From Neobacillus cucumis (GTDB lineage: Bacteria; Bacillota; Bacilli; Bacillales_B; DSM-18226), in contig NZ_JAEHGC010000010.1 in assembly GCF_016107705.1 (NCBI RefSeq), forward strand, positions 62,001-126,000: a stretch of DNA of 64,000 nucleotides, written 5' to 3'. The notes beneath the pieces are model-generated. The model did not search any database. It saw only the letters and a list, made by a program, of their open reading frames with translations, and was not told the origin of the DNA. Position numbers and translations under genes: made by a program. Shown here one piece after another: positions 55,374 to 64,000 of the stretch; position 1 is the first letter of the stretch; each line of letters opens with the position of its first letter.

Positions 55374-56282
55374 TTATCCTAATCTTTGCCTTGCATCGGC
55401 TGCACGTTTTAACGCTTGACCGATATAATTTATACTCAACATCATGACTAAAATAAGTAATGACGCAGGTAACCATATCCACCATTTATTTTCGAGAACA
55501 TCCGGATTGGTTGCATAACTAACAAGAGTTCCCAAACTCGGAGTACTTTCCGGTAATCCAAATCCTAAATACGTTAACCCTGATTCAATTCCAATATTTC
55601 CTGCAAGATTTAGAGTTAAATTTACGATAATAATAGAACTTAAATTAGGCAGAACTTCCCGGAAAATAATTTTCCAATCAGGCGTCCCAAGCGTTTTTGA
55701 GGCACTTACATAATCAAGCTCCCTTTCAGCAAGGGTTTTTGACCTTATTAACCTAGCTTTACCTGTCCATAAAAACAAACTCATAATTAGGATAAAAGTA
55801 AAAACATTATATTGTGGCGCTATGGAAACAAAAACAATAACTAACATTAAGGTTGGAAGGATAAGGAAAAAGTCAATAATACGCATGAGGATATTATCGA
55901 CTTTTCCTCCGAAATATCCTGCACATAATCCGACACATAGACCGATACATCCTGTTAATAATGTAATGCACAAGCCAATTGTAAAGGAGTTTTTAGCCCC
56001 TATAATTAGTTGGCCAAATATATCTCTTCCGCCATAATCAGTCCCTAACCAATGCTCTGAAGACGGAGGAGAATAAATAGATAACAAATCTACTGTTACA
56101 ATTTTTTCTTGGTCTAATAGAAGAGATGCACCGTACACACCTACCACAATCAGCCCTAATAGGATTAGAGAACCCAGTGCTAGTTTATCTTTCACAATTT
56201 CCCGCCATAAAATGGAGAAAACTCCATTCTTCGGCTTTTTTATCGCCTTTGGCTGCTTAGGATTAACGATTTCAGCTTTCAT
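55374..56282 (-). CDS. appC: Oligopeptide ABC permease (AppC-like)
   Basis: A 302-residue permease with an N-terminal helix and a five-helix BPD domain; the EAA loop is LDYVSASKTLGTPDWKIIFREV. The ATG at 56282 has AGGGGAGGGAG upstream; a start at 56330 would lie inside the preceding permease gene. It is tightly linked to appB (17-nt gap). Confidence 0.92.
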   Translation of the reverse strand: MKAEIVNPKQPKAIKKPKNGVFSILWREIVKDKLALGSLILLGLIVVGVYGASLLLDQEKIVTVDLLSIYSPPSSEHWLGTDYGGRDIFGQLIIGAKNSFTIGLCITLLTGCIGLCVGLCAGYFGGKVDNILMRIIDFFLILPTLMLVIVFVSIAPQYNVFTFILIMSLFLWTGKARLIRSKTLAERELDYVSASKTLGTPDWKIIFREVLPNLSSIIIVNLTLNLAGNIGIESGLTYLGFGLPESTPSLGTLVSYATNPDVLENKWWIWLPASLLILVMMLSINYIGQALKRAADARQRLG

Positions 56283-56298
56283 ATTGGCTCCCTCCCCT

Positions 56299-57267
56299 TT
56301 ATTCAATTCTGATTCGTGGATCAACAGCACTTAAAATGATATCTGAAACTAAAGTTCCAACTAGGGTGGCTAGACCGGATATCATAACAAGTGCGGTGAC
56401 GACACTGAAATCTCGCTGCATGATGGAGGTGAGGAACAATTGTCCAATCCCCGGATATCCATAGATAGATTCCAGAAAGACTGAACCGCCTATTAAATAA
56501 ACAATTTCATAGCCTAGAAAAGCCGCAATGGGAAGAAGTGAATTTCTAAAAATATGGCGGGTATAGACCTTTGATTCACTAACCCCTTTTGCTCTCGCCG
56601 TTTTAACAAAGTCCTTTATTTTTGTATCAATGATTTCATTACGTAAATATTGAATCGTTACAGTTGTACTTACAATCGCACCTGAAAATGCCGGCAAAAT
56701 GAGATGGTTAAATTTACTCATGTAATAGGAAAATGTCCCATCTTCCGCACGGATATCAACACTTCCACTTGTAGGGAACCATCCAAGCACAAAGCCAAAT
56801 ATATATAATACTAATAACGCAAAAATGAAAAGTGGTGTAGCGAATGTTAGATAGTTGTAACCAACAATCATTTTATCCGCCAAAGAATCTGTCCATCTGC
56901 CGCCAATGATTCCAAGTGGAATGGAAATAAGATAACTTAAAACCATTATGGCAAAACCTAAAAGGATTGTATTTCCCATTTTACCTGCGAGCAGGTGGGT
57001 TACCGATGTTTGATGGATAACAGACAGACCTAAATCTCCATGAAGCAATCCCTTAATCCATCTTCCATATTGAATATATAAGGGATCGAATAACCCCAAT
57101 TTCTGTTTTAATTCATGTATTGTCACAGCGTCCATTTTAGGATTACTTGCTAATTGGCCTGTTAACGCATCACCGGGCATTGCTTTCGCCAACAAAAATA
57201 TAAGTATACTTAAAATAATTAGCTGAGGGATCATTACCAAGATTCTGCGTAAAATAAATTTCAACAT
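56299..57267 (-). CDS. appB: Oligopeptide ABC permease (AppB-like)
   Basis: A 322-residue six-helix permease. The N-terminal ILILSILIFLLAKAMPGDAL and EAA loop KDFVKTARAKGVSESKVYTRH are typical of OppB/AppB. It follows the AppF-like ATPase by 16 nt. Confidence 0.93.
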   Translation of the reverse strand: MLKFILRRILVMIPQLIILSILIFLLAKAMPGDALTGQLASNPKMDAVTIHELKQKLGLFDPLYIQYGRWIKGLLHGDLGLSVIHQTSVTHLLAGKMGNTILLGFAIMVLSYLISIPLGIIGGRWTDSLADKMIVGYNYLTFATPLFIFALLVLYIFGFVLGWFPTSGSVDIRAEDGTFSYYMSKFNHLILPAFSGAIVSTTVTIQYLRNEIIDTKIKDFVKTARAKGVSESKVYTRHIFRNSLLPIAAFLGYEIVYLIGGSVFLESIYGYPGIGQLFLTSIMQRDFSVVTALVMISGLATLVGTLVSDIILSAVDPRIRIE

Positions 57268-57283
57268 TTATATAAACCCCTCC

Positions 57284-58210
57284 CTATGGTAGTGCAACTG
57301 AATGGGTTTCAGAAATAGATTTAAGATTATAAACTTTACCCTCAGCATTAAAATATTTATTATAGGAATCTCTATATTCGTTATTTACCTGTTGTCGAAT
57401 CTTAATTTGTTTTTCTCTGTTTTCCGGATTTATTTCCGGAATCGCTGAAATTAATCTCTTTGTATAGATATGCTGTGGATTTGTATATATATCTCTACTT
57501 GTTCCTTCCTCAACGAATTGGCCGCGATACATAATACCAATCCTGTCACACATATGTTGAATAATCCCTAAATCATGGCTAATAAATAAATAGGTCAGAT
57601 TAAACTCCTTCTGAATATCCTGCATAAAGTTTAAGACCTGTGCCTGAACGGAAACATCGAGAGCCGAGACAGGTTCATCAGCAATGATTAACTTTGGCTT
57701 TAAGGTTAAAGCACGGGCAATCCCAATCCGCTGTCTTTGCCCGCCTGAAAACTCATGCGGATATTTGTAGATGGCTTCCGGATTTAAACCAACTTTTTCT
57801 ATGTAAAACTGTACCTTTTGTCTCTCTTCTGTTGGCGAAAGCTTTTCAAAATTTCTAAGCGGTTCAGCAACGATATCCAACACCCGTTTTCTTGGATTTA
57901 AGGAGGAATAAGGGTCTTGAAAAATCATTTGAATATCTTGCCGATAATGATGAAAATCACGGCGGCTTATTCTCATTAAATCCTGATTTTCAAAAAGAAT
58001 TTCCCCTGAAGTAGCCTTTATAAGTCCGATCAGAGTTCTGCCGGTTGTTGTTTTACCGCACCCTGATTCACCCACCAATCCATATGTTTCTCCCTGTTTT
58101 AGTTCAAAGCTAATATCATCCACAGCCTTTACATGACCAACCACTCTTTTGAAAAAACCACCACGAATTGGATAATATACTTTAAGATTATTGACCTTAA
58201 GAAATGACAT
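57284..58210 (-). CDS. appF: Oligopeptide ABC ATP-binding protein (AppF-like)
   Basis: A 308-residue ATPase. Walker A GESGCGKTTTGRT, signature FSGGQRQRIGIARAL, Walker B LIIADEPVSALDVS; C-terminal oligo_HPY-like region (HIYTKRLISAIPEINPE, with HIY in place of HPY). It overlaps the appD-like gene by 14 nt. Confidence 0.93.
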   Translation of the reverse strand: MSFLKVNNLKVYYPIRGGFFKRVVGHVKAVDDISFELKQGETYGLVGESGCGKTTTGRTLIGLIKATSGEILFENQDLMRISRRDFHHYRQDIQMIFQDPYSSLNPRKRVLDIVAEPLRNFEKLSPTEERQKVQFYIEKVGLNPEAIYKYPHEFSGGQRQRIGIARALTLKPKLIIADEPVSALDVSVQAQVLNFMQDIQKEFNLTYLFISHDLGIIQHMCDRIGIMYRGQFVEEGTSRDIYTNPQHIYTKRLISAIPEINPENREKQIKIRQQVNNEYRDSYNKYFNAEGKVYNLKSISETHSVALP

Positions 58211-59219
58211 AGTTCATGTCTCCCATGTTTTTTTCTGGAAAGTGAAAGTTTTTATAGCAAGTGCATCGCACAAAATGATTTGGTTTAACTTCTCGTAACA
58301 CCGGATTCTCTTCATGTTCATGGACATCAATCCACTCAATCCGGTCTTTAAACCGACATCCGGCCCTTGGTAAATTTTTCAAGGACGGTACAATACCTTG
58401 AATAACATGTAATCTTCCCTTGAATGTGGTAGAGGATGGAATGGAATTAAATAATGACCTTGTGTAGGGATGTAAGGGCTTTCTAAATAATGTATTCACG
58501 TCTGCTATTTCAACAATTTCTCCTGCATACATAACTGCAACACGATCGGCCATTTCAGCAACGACTCCAAGGTCATGAGTGATAAGAATAATACCCGCTT
58601 TCGTCTGCTTTTGCAGTTCTTTTAGTAAATCCATTATTTGGGCTTGTATCGTAACATCTAATGCGGTGGTCGGTTCATCTGCTATCACTAGCTGCGGGTC
58701 ACATGCAATGGCAATGGCGATTACGACACGCTGCCGCATTCCGCCGGATAATTCATGAGGATATTGTTTGTAGGTTCGCTCTGGATTAGGGATCCCTACC
58801 TTTTTCAAGAGCTCAATAACTTTTCTTTGTCTTTCTGGTCCAGATAAATTAGTGTGAAAGATCATACTTTCTTCTATTTGATTTCCGCAGGTCATAAGTG
58901 GATTAAGAGCTGTCAGTGGATCTTGAAAGATCATTCCAATCTCTTTGCCTCGGATTTTATTCATTTCTGCAGTTTGAAGGGACAGCAGATTTTTTCCTTT
59001 AAAATTCACATTCCCTTCTTGCTTCGTTCTATCCTTTGGATGCAACCCCATGATGGACAGAGCAAATGCGCTTTTTCCACATCCCGATTCTCCCACGATT
59101 GCTAATACTTCATTTTCATTTACTGTCAATGAGACATTATCTACAGCAGCGAAATAATCGTTTTCAATCCGAAACGTGGTTCGAAGGTTCTGCACCTGTA
59201 ACAGTGGATGATTGACCAA
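58197..59219 (-). CDS. appD: Oligopeptide ABC ATP-binding protein (AppD-like)
   Basis: A 340-residue ATPase, first gene of the operon. Walker [14 protein letters not shown], signature [15 protein letters not shown], Walker [15 protein letters not shown], and [14 protein letters not shown]. The C-terminus has three Cys ([16 protein letters not shown]) as in OppD proteins that may hold an iron-sulphur cluster. Translation starts at TTG with GGGGGT about 7 nt upstream. The 59220-59390 gap upstream is AT-rich and must hold the promoter. Confidence 0.92.
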   Translation of the reverse strand: MVNHPLLQVQNLRTTFRIENDYFAAVDNVSLTVNENEVLAIVGESGCGKSAFALSIMGLHPKDRTKQEGNVNFKGKNLLSLQTAEMNKIRGKEIGMIFQDPLTALNPLMTCGNQIEESMIFHTNLSGPERQRKVIELLKKVGIPNPERTYKQYPHELSGGMRQRVVIAIAIACDPQLVIADEPTTALDVTIQAQIMDLLKELQKQTKAGIILITHDLGVVAEMADRVAVMYAGEIVEIADVNTLFRKPLHPYTRSLFNSIPSSTTFKGRLHVIQGIVPSLKNLPRAGCRFKDRIEWIDVHEHEENPVLREVKPNHFVRCTCYKNFHFPEKNMGDMNYVIS

Positions 59220-59390
59220 AATTGAGACCCCCTAAACTATATCATTCTATAAAAATCCCTATCTTGAAATCACCATAATTTCAAGTAATAACATATTCTG
59301 TTTAATTTTGTATGTTAATAAAATTTTATTACAGAATTATTTCAATTGCAACACTTTTGGGAAAATTGTTATTTTTCTCTCATATTAAAA

Positions 59391-59415
59391 TAAAAAAAAC
59401 CTGATTTATCAGGCT
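59391..59415 (-). terminator. Terminator of yjaZ
   Basis: GCCTGA/TCAGG stem with a 4-nt loop followed on the minus strand by eight T. Confidence 0.8.
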
Positions 59416-59427
59416 CTTTCTCTTTTT

Positions 59428-60198
59428 CTATTCTATGAATTTGGAAGAAGGGATCGTAAAAGATTGTTTTGTAGAATAGTGATGACTTTCGTAATATTCC
59501 TTCACAATTTGGTAACCGGCAGCATATCCCAGTAGTTTAGGAATCCTTCCTCCCCCATATAATAGCTGGTCGTGAGTTCTCTCATTTTTTTTACGATCAA
59601 GCTGATCATTTAAATACTTTTTCCAAAAACCCTTTATTTCTTGTTCCGTATACATGTGACACCAGCTTGCTGTGTAATTTCTCCCACAATTTTTTAATAC
59701 AGCATATTCAGCAAGTCCTTCAATAATGATAGAATCCAATAGGGTATATTGGTTCATTTTCTTGTTTAGTTTACTTAGCCTGCAGACATGGTGATATTCG
59801 TGTACAAAAAGGGCTTCTAATTCCTTCGAGTCATCTAAAGGGGATAGAAATAGGAACATTTTATCCGGATAAGAAACACCTGATTTGTTCTTCTCCACCC
59901 GAAAGAAAAACCCTCCTGATTGGGCAATTGGAAAGAGAAAAATCGGAATATCCGGACCTGACCATTTTTTTTGGTAATCTTGAAAAAGTTTCTCCACTTG
60001 ATTCCACATGTTTTCTTTTATCATTATGTCAAAAATGTATTTTGAGCTCCTCGAGGGCTTATACATTCCAAAGCTGATTAATTGATGGTAGATTTCATTC
60101 GCAGTGTACCCCTTAAAATAGGGCAGTAATTTCTCGCAAATCTTCGTTGGGCGGTCAAACTCCTCTTCGAGCCATTGATTTGTTCGTACAATTCCCAT
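59428..60198 (-). CDS. yjaZ: DUF2268 putative zinc protease YjaZ
   Basis: A 256-residue protein with a metalloprotease motif, FVHEYHHVCRLS (HExxH, about 133-137), and a later Glu in IIEGLAEYAVLKNCG as the third-ligand region. No signal peptide is seen. DUF2268 proteins are predicted Zn-dependent proteases of unknown substrate. GGAGTGAGGG precedes the ATG. Located upstream of the app operon as in B. subtilis. Confidence 0.88.
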   Translation of the reverse strand: MGIVRTNQWLEEEFDRPTKICEKLLPYFKGYTANEIYHQLISFGMYKPSRSSKYIFDIMIKENMWNQVEKLFQDYQKKWSGPDIPIFLFPIAQSGGFFFRVEKNKSGVSYPDKMFLFLSPLDDSKELEALFVHEYHHVCRLSKLNKKMNQYTLLDSIIIEGLAEYAVLKNCGRNYTASWCHMYTEQEIKGFWKKYLNDQLDRKKNERTHDQLLYGGGRIPKLLGYAAGYQIVKEYYESHHYSTKQSFTIPSSKFIE

Positions 60199-60292
60199 TC
60201 CCTCACTCCATTTTTCAGGTAACTCCCTAAAACATTTTATGAACGGGTAAAGTTAAAGGTTCTAAAGAAATGGCTTTGTTAAACCTGTTGTT

Positions 60293-60440
60293 GATTTCCT
60301 CTCCAGGCACAAGCGGTTCGTGGGCGGTTCGGGGAGCCTCCTCGTCTCTTCGCTCTTGCGGGGTCTCCCCTGTCCCTTACTCCCACAGGAGTCTTCGTGC
60401 CTTCCGCTCCAATCAACGCTGTTCAAAATCAACAATGTCC
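60293..60440 (-). repeat. Dispersed GC-rich structured repeat, copy 2 (inverted)
   Basis: Reverse complement of the 35958-36106 element, about 90% identical by eye over the GC-rich core, with the same nested stems (GGAGCGGAAGGCACGAAGAC .. GGGGAGACCCCGCAAGAGCG .. GGGGAGGC). It lies between yjaZ and fabF. The similarity extends into the AT-rich flank (TTGATTTTGAACAG). The short frames inside it are not genes. Confidence 0.85.
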
Positions 60441-60463
60441 TTTAAAACAGCCAAAGAAATAAG

Positions 60464-60491
60464 AAAGGACTAGGCATATGCCCAGTCCTTT
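60464..60491 (-). terminator. Terminator of fabH-fabF
   Basis: AAAGGACT/AGTCCTTT with inner GGC/GCC pairing and a 4-nt loop, 9 nt after the fabF stop. Confidence 0.8.
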
Positions 60492-60499
60492 AAACGTCA

Positions 60500-61738
60500 T
60501 TATTTATACTTTTTAAAGACAATCGTTGCATTGTGACCGCCAAATCCAAGAGAGTTACTCATTGCCACATTAATCTCTTGTGAACGGGCTTTATTTACAA
60601 CATAGTCCAAATCACATTCCGGATCAGGAGTCTCGTAATTAATTGTTGGCGGGAGTATGCTGTCCCTTATTGCTAATACGGTAAAGATTGCCTCAACTCC
60701 ACCAGCCGCACCAAGAAGATGCCCTGTCATGGATTTAGTTGAACTCATTGCCAGTTTATAGGCATGTTCGCCAAAAACTTCTTTAACCGCTAATGTTTCA
60801 AACTTATCATTATATTCAGTACTTGTTCCATGAGCATTAATGTAATCCATATCCTCTGGTTTCAGACCGCCATCGTTTAGGGCCATTTTCATAGCCCGCG
60901 CTCCACCCTCGCCACCAGGAGCTGGAGCAGTAATATGGTAAGCGTCACCTGTAGCACCATAGCCAATAATTTCAGCATAGATTTTTGCACCGCGTGCCAA
61001 TGCATGTTCTAATTCTTCAAGGACAACGATACCAGCCCCTTCACCAATAACGAAACCGTCGCGATTTTTATCAAAAGGTCTGCTTGCTGTTTGCGGATCC
61101 GGATTTGTTGAAAGTGCAGTATTGGCGCAGAAGCCAGCAACCGACATTTTCGTAATAGGCGCTTCCGCACCGCCTGAAACCATGACATCTGCATCGCCGC
61201 GCTGGATTACTTTAAAAGCATCTCCAATTGAATTAGTTCCAGTTGCACAGGCCGTTACAGAACAGTTATTAAAACCTCTAGCACCAAGAGTAATCGATAC
61301 TTGACCAGTAGCCATATCAGGAATCAACATTGGAACAAAGAATGGACTAACTCTTCGGTAACCTCTTTTTTGAAAAATTTCATATTGATCTTCAAATGTT
61401 TCCATACCGCCAATTCCTGAACCAATCCAAACACCCACTCGATGGGAATTTTCCTCATTGATGGTCAAATCAGCATCCTTAACAGCCATTATAGCAGAAG
61501 CAACTGCATATTGAGTAAAACGGTCCATTTTTCTGGCATCTTTTCGATCCATATAGACTTCCGAATTAAAATCATTGATTTGCGCAGCTACCTTTGCCGG
61601 ATATTCATCTGCATTTACTCTCGTTAATGGACCAACACCTGATTTTCCATCAATAATATTTTTCCATGTGGTTTCAGCATCCAAGCCAAGAGGGGTAACC
61701 GCTCCAACCCCTGTAACCACAACCCTACGCTTTTCCAT
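60500..61738 (-). CDS. fabF: Beta-ketoacyl-ACP synthase II
   Basis: A 412-residue condensing enzyme that elongates acyl-ACP with malonyl-ACP. The active-site Cys lies in [16 protein letters not shown] (about 163), with catalytic His residues in [11 protein letters not shown] and [10 protein letters not shown]. It follows fabH by about 82 nt, as part of the FapR-regulated fabHA-fabF operon. Confidence 0.97.
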   Translation of the reverse strand: MEKRRVVVTGVGAVTPLGLDAETTWKNIIDGKSGVGPLTRVNADEYPAKVAAQINDFNSEVYMDRKDARKMDRFTQYAVASAIMAVKDADLTINEENSHRVGVWIGSGIGGMETFEDQYEIFQKRGYRRVSPFFVPMLIPDMATGQVSITLGARGFNNCSVTACATGTNSIGDAFKVIQRGDADVMVSGGAEAPITKMSVAGFCANTALSTNPDPQTASRPFDKNRDGFVIGEGAGIVVLEELEHALARGAKIYAEIIGYGATGDAYHITAPAPGGEGGARAMKMALNDGGLKPEDMDYINAHGTSTEYNDKFETLAVKEVFGEHAYKLAMSSTKSMTGHLLGAAGGVEAIFTVLAIRDSILPPTINYETPDPECDLDYVVNKARSQEINVAMSNSLGFGGHNATIVFKKYK

Positions 61739-61820
61739 GAATTACAGCTCCTTTTCCAACTATTCTTCCCTATTTATTCTAATTTGTTCTATATTCATTC
61801 TAAGCCCGATTGCTTAAAGG

Positions 61821-62753
61821 TTATCTTCCCCAGCGGATTGCAATAGCTCCCCATGTCAAGCCACCGCCGAATCCTACCATTACAATCACATCATCATCTT
61901 TAATTTTTCCTGCTTCTAATTCCTCAACAATGGAAATCGGAATCGATGCTGATGAAGTATTTCCATATTTTTGGACTGTTTTTGACATTTTTTCAACCGG
62001 AAGCTCTAACCTCTGTCTAGAAGCCTCCATGATGCGAATATTTGCTTGGTGCGGAATAAGCAGATCCACATCATCATTGGTTAGTCCAGCCTTATTCAGC
62101 ACATTTACGCAACTTTCGCCCATTTGGCGTACAGCAAATTTAAATACTTCTCGTCCGTTCATAATGATATATTCATCCTGATAAAGATGCTTTGCACCAG
62201 TACCGTCAGCACCTAGTTCAAATGCCAGGATCCCGCGGTTATCTGATACAGGCGCTATAATCGCAGCACCGGCACCATCACCAAATAGAACTGCTGTATT
62301 TCGATCATTCCAATCGGTAATCTTCGAAAGTTTTTCTACCCCGACAACTAGAATATTTTTATAAACCCCTGTCTCAATAAACTGCGACCCCGTTATGATT
62401 CCATACATAAAGCCGGCGCAAGCTGCACTTACATCCATTGCCGCTGCCTTTTTTGCGCCTAATCGTTCCTGTAGGACACAGGCAACTGACGGAAACGGAT
62501 GATCAGGAGTTACCGTTGCAACTAAAATCAAATCAATGTCCATTGATGTAATTCCTGCATTCTTAATCGCATTTTGTGCTGCGGCAAAAGCCATATCCGA
62601 TGTATCTGTATTATCGTCGGCAATTCGGCGCTCTTCAATACCCGTCCGTGTCCGAATCCATTCATCTGAAGTATCCATTACCTTTTCTAAATCAGCATTT
62701 GTCACAATTTTTTCAGGCAAATATCTGCCCATTCCAATAATACCGGCTTTCAT
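61821..62753 (-). CDS. fabH: Beta-ketoacyl-ACP synthase III
   Basis: A 310-residue enzyme that starts fatty-acid synthesis by condensing acyl-CoA with malonyl-ACP. It contains the active-site Cys in [10 protein letters not shown] (about 112), His in [13 protein letters not shown], and Asn in [10 protein letters not shown] start at the ATG at 62753 with AAAGGAG 9 nt upstream; the ATG at 62762 overlaps that site. A FapR box lies about 55 nt upstream. Confidence 0.96.
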   Translation of the reverse strand: MKAGIIGMGRYLPEKIVTNADLEKVMDTSDEWIRTRTGIEERRIADDNTDTSDMAFAAAQNAIKNAGITSMDIDLILVATVTPDHPFPSVACVLQERLGAKKAAAMDVSAACAGFMYGIITGSQFIETGVYKNILVVGVEKLSKITDWNDRNTAVLFGDGAGAAIIAPVSDNRGILAFELGADGTGAKHLYQDEYIIMNGREVFKFAVRQMGESCVNVLNKAGLTNDDVDLLIPHQANIRIMEASRQRLELPVEKMSKTVQKYGNTSSASIPISIVEELEAGKIKDDDVIVMVGFGGGLTWGAIAIRWGR

Positions 62754-62808
62754 CACAGCCATCTCCTTTTATAAGGTAAACCCTTTTTAATAATAATTAA
62801 TATCAAAT

Positions 62809-62827
62809 ATTATGACTTGGTACTAAT
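62809..62827. promoter_or_regulatory. FapR operator upstream of fabH
   Basis: ATTAGTACCAAGTCATAAT on the minus strand shares its first half exactly with the fabI operator (ATTAGTACCAAGTGCTAAT). It is expected to bind FapR and respond to malonyl-CoA. Confidence 0.8.
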
Positions 62828-62951
62828 TTTATCAAATACACCCCAATTTAATCAACTGGAAATTACACATTCATCCTCCGCTATTGTCCATACCCTTTAT
62901 TTATTTAAACATATTCTAGATTATAAACAATTTTAAAGGGGGTTTTTTCAA

Positions 62952-63194
62952 ATGGATGAAAACCTTCAGGAAGATGTTAGGGACCGTGGGAATATGTTTG
63001 ATCATTTCATGTTTGGACCTGGCCAAAGGAGACAAGAACAACTTCAACCGCCGGAAACAAATTATAGTCCAAACTATATCGATTATGGTGAATTAATCGT
63101 CCATCTTGACACTTTAGTAGAGTCTACCAGAAATTTAAAACCACTGTTTCAAAAGATTTATCCTTTTATTGAACAATTCTGGAAAAAGAAATAA
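62952..63194 (+). CDS. yjzB: YjzB-like small protein
   Basis: An 80-residue soluble protein with an acidic N-terminus and a helical C-terminus (ELIVHLDTLVESTRNLKPLF). It occupies the position of B. subtilis yjzB between comZ and fabH. AAAGGGGG lies about 10 nt upstream of the ATG. Function unknown; the symbol rests on synteny and size. Confidence 0.65.
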   Translation: MDENLQEDVRDRGNMFDHFMFGPGQRRQEQLQPPETNYSPNYIDYGELIVHLDTLVESTRNLKPLFQKIYPFIEQFWKKK

Positions 63195-63214
63195 GCTGCC
63201 TTTTGTTGGCAGCT
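63194..63214. terminator. Hairpin between yjzB and comZ
   Basis: AGCTGCC/GGCAGCT with a 7-nt loop between converging genes; T tail short. Confidence 0.6.
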
Positions 63215-63219
63215 GATTT

Positions 63220-63420
63220 CTATTCGTGTTCTAATTCCTTCTTAGCTTCTTCCCAACCAAGTTCATAGGCTTCATGCATTACCTTCGTAAATAGGTTCAT
63301 AAAAGGCTGAATCAAATCCATTGATAATTCTACTCCTGCCTTATCTAATTGGTCCTTTGCCTCTGGTAAGTATTTCATTGCAATTTGCATAAATTGTAAA
63401 GATTTATCTTGATTAATCAT
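63220..63420 (-). CDS. comZ: ComZ, late-competence regulator
   Basis: A 66-residue helical protein. QIAMKYLPEAKDQLDKAG and MDLIQPFMNLFTKVMHEAYE are nearly as in B. subtilis ComZ, described as a negative regulator of comG. The ATG at 63420 has AAGGAG 7 nt upstream and overlaps the med stop codon region by 8 nt, as in the B. subtilis med-comZ pair. Confidence 0.92.
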   Translation of the reverse strand: MINQDKSLQFMQIAMKYLPEAKDQLDKAGVELSMDLIQPFMNLFTKVMHEAYELGWEEAKKELEHE

Positions 63421-64000
63421 ATGTATCTCCTTCTTGTGGTAATTTTCCTGTTTGTTTATATTTTTCAATTTGCTTGTTCATTTTTTGTCTAAAATCTTTG
63501 TTTACGAGAGGACTGTATTTACCTAATGTAATCACATTATCTCTAAAGTCAAATGAAAGATTACCCGATTTTAAATGATTTTCATTGTATTGTTTTGCCA
63601 CTAATTCATATAATTTATCCACTTGTTGAATGGTGCTGGTTAGAACCGTATTTTCACCTAAATCCGATTGGTCCGATACATACCCAATTACATATAATCC
63701 GTGTTCCTTTACATTTTCAATCACTGGAACATTAAACCCATCTCCAGCCGGATAGACAACATCCACTCCCTTTTTCATCATATGATCAACCAACTCGATA
63801 GCTTTTTTCTCGTCATCCCAATTGCCGACATATTCAATGTCAACATTTGTATTTTTGTTTTCAGCCAAAGCCCCCTGATAAAAGCCCTCTACTTCAGGCT
63901 GCCATTCATAAGCAGCCAGTATACCTACATTATGCCTTTTTGACATATGTGCAGCAACCATCCCGCCAAAAAAACCCATTGCATGCCCTTTAAAATTCAA
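63413..64000 (-). CDS. med: Med, positive regulator of comK (3' part, cut by window edge)
   Basis: The last 195 codons of a BMP-family (periplasmic-binding-protein-like) membrane lipoprotein that positively influences comK and competence. Visible ligand-fold segments are NVGILAAYEWQPEVEGFYQG, VDVVYPAGDGFNVPVIENVK and GYVSDQSDLGENTVLTS. The signal peptide and N-terminal part lie beyond the right edge. It is followed by overlapping comZ. Confidence 0.9.
   Translation of the reverse strand: MNFKGHAMGFFGGMVAAHMSKRHNVGILAAYEWQPEVEGFYQGALAENKNTNVDIEYVGNWDDEKKAIELVDHMMKKGVDVVYPAGDGFNVPVIENVKEHGLYVIGYVSDQSDLGENTVLTSTIQQVDKLYELVAKQYNENHLKSGNLSFDFRDNVITLGKYSPLVNKDFRQKMNKQIEKYKQTGKLPQEGDTYD

Noticed and set aside
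60270..60473. Short ORF over the structured repeat
   Set aside because: It and the matching frames at 35919-36198 arise from the GC-rich repeat itself and are not conserved as proteins.

Overview
The window is a low-GC chromosome segment from an endospore-forming member of the Bacillaceae (Bacillus sensu lato; Neobacillus or Mesobacillus would fit, but I cannot fix the genus). The evidence is the sporulation and coat genes (spoVIF, spoVAC-D-E, cotO, cotZ, yjcA), the competence and stress regulators (med, comZ, coiA, mecA, spx, spxH), and gene order from about 18.8 kb to the right end that closely follows the yjcH-to-med region of Bacillus subtilis.

Left part, 0-18.3 kb: accessory. A Na+(K+)/H+ antiporter is followed by a complete Kdp high-affinity potassium system read on the minus strand: a second small membrane ORF, kdpF, kdpA, kdpB, kdpC, a double-headed KdpD-like protein without a kinase, an unknown ORF, full-length kdpD and kdpE. 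Upstream lie a strong KdpE-box candidate and a long folded leader with faint c-di-AMP-riboswitch-like blocks. Next come a GC-rich DrrA/DrrB-type ABC exporter with a PadR/DUF1048 pair and a broken second DUF1048 copy. A frameshifted serine recombinase and a possible integrase tail lie beside tRNA-Val(GAC). Two diverged ~195-bp direct repeats, 15 kb apart, bracket the kdp-drr block. Together this looks like an old island at a tRNA gene.

18.3-29 kb: a WYL-like mini-protein behind a promoter with two LexA boxes, then yjcH-yjcG-yjcF, a non-coding array of twelve 52-bp repeats, and the CoiA-fronted helicase yjcD. Sporulation genes follow: spoVIF, a YjcZ-type peptide, an accessory spoVA2-like operon headed by a YhcN/YlaJ lipoprotein, yjcA, cotZ and cotO.

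29-45 kb: fabI (with FapR box), antiporter yjbQ, prpE, yjbO, ppnK, small alarmone synthetase yjbM, yjbL, yjbK, truncated haemoglobin yjbI with the Spx adaptor spxH, pepF, coiA, cardiolipin synthase, mecA and spx. Spx, its adaptor SpxH, and MecA all belong to ClpP-dependent regulated proteolysis.

45-64 kb: two complete oligopeptide ABC operons (oppABCDF and an appDFBCA-ordered one) around trpS and yjbA, then yjaZ, fabF, fabH (second FapR box), yjzB, comZ and the 3' part of med, which runs off the window. A ~150-bp GC-rich structured repeat occurs twice in opposite orientation (36.0 and 60.3 kb). Bidirectional terminators separate most convergent genes.
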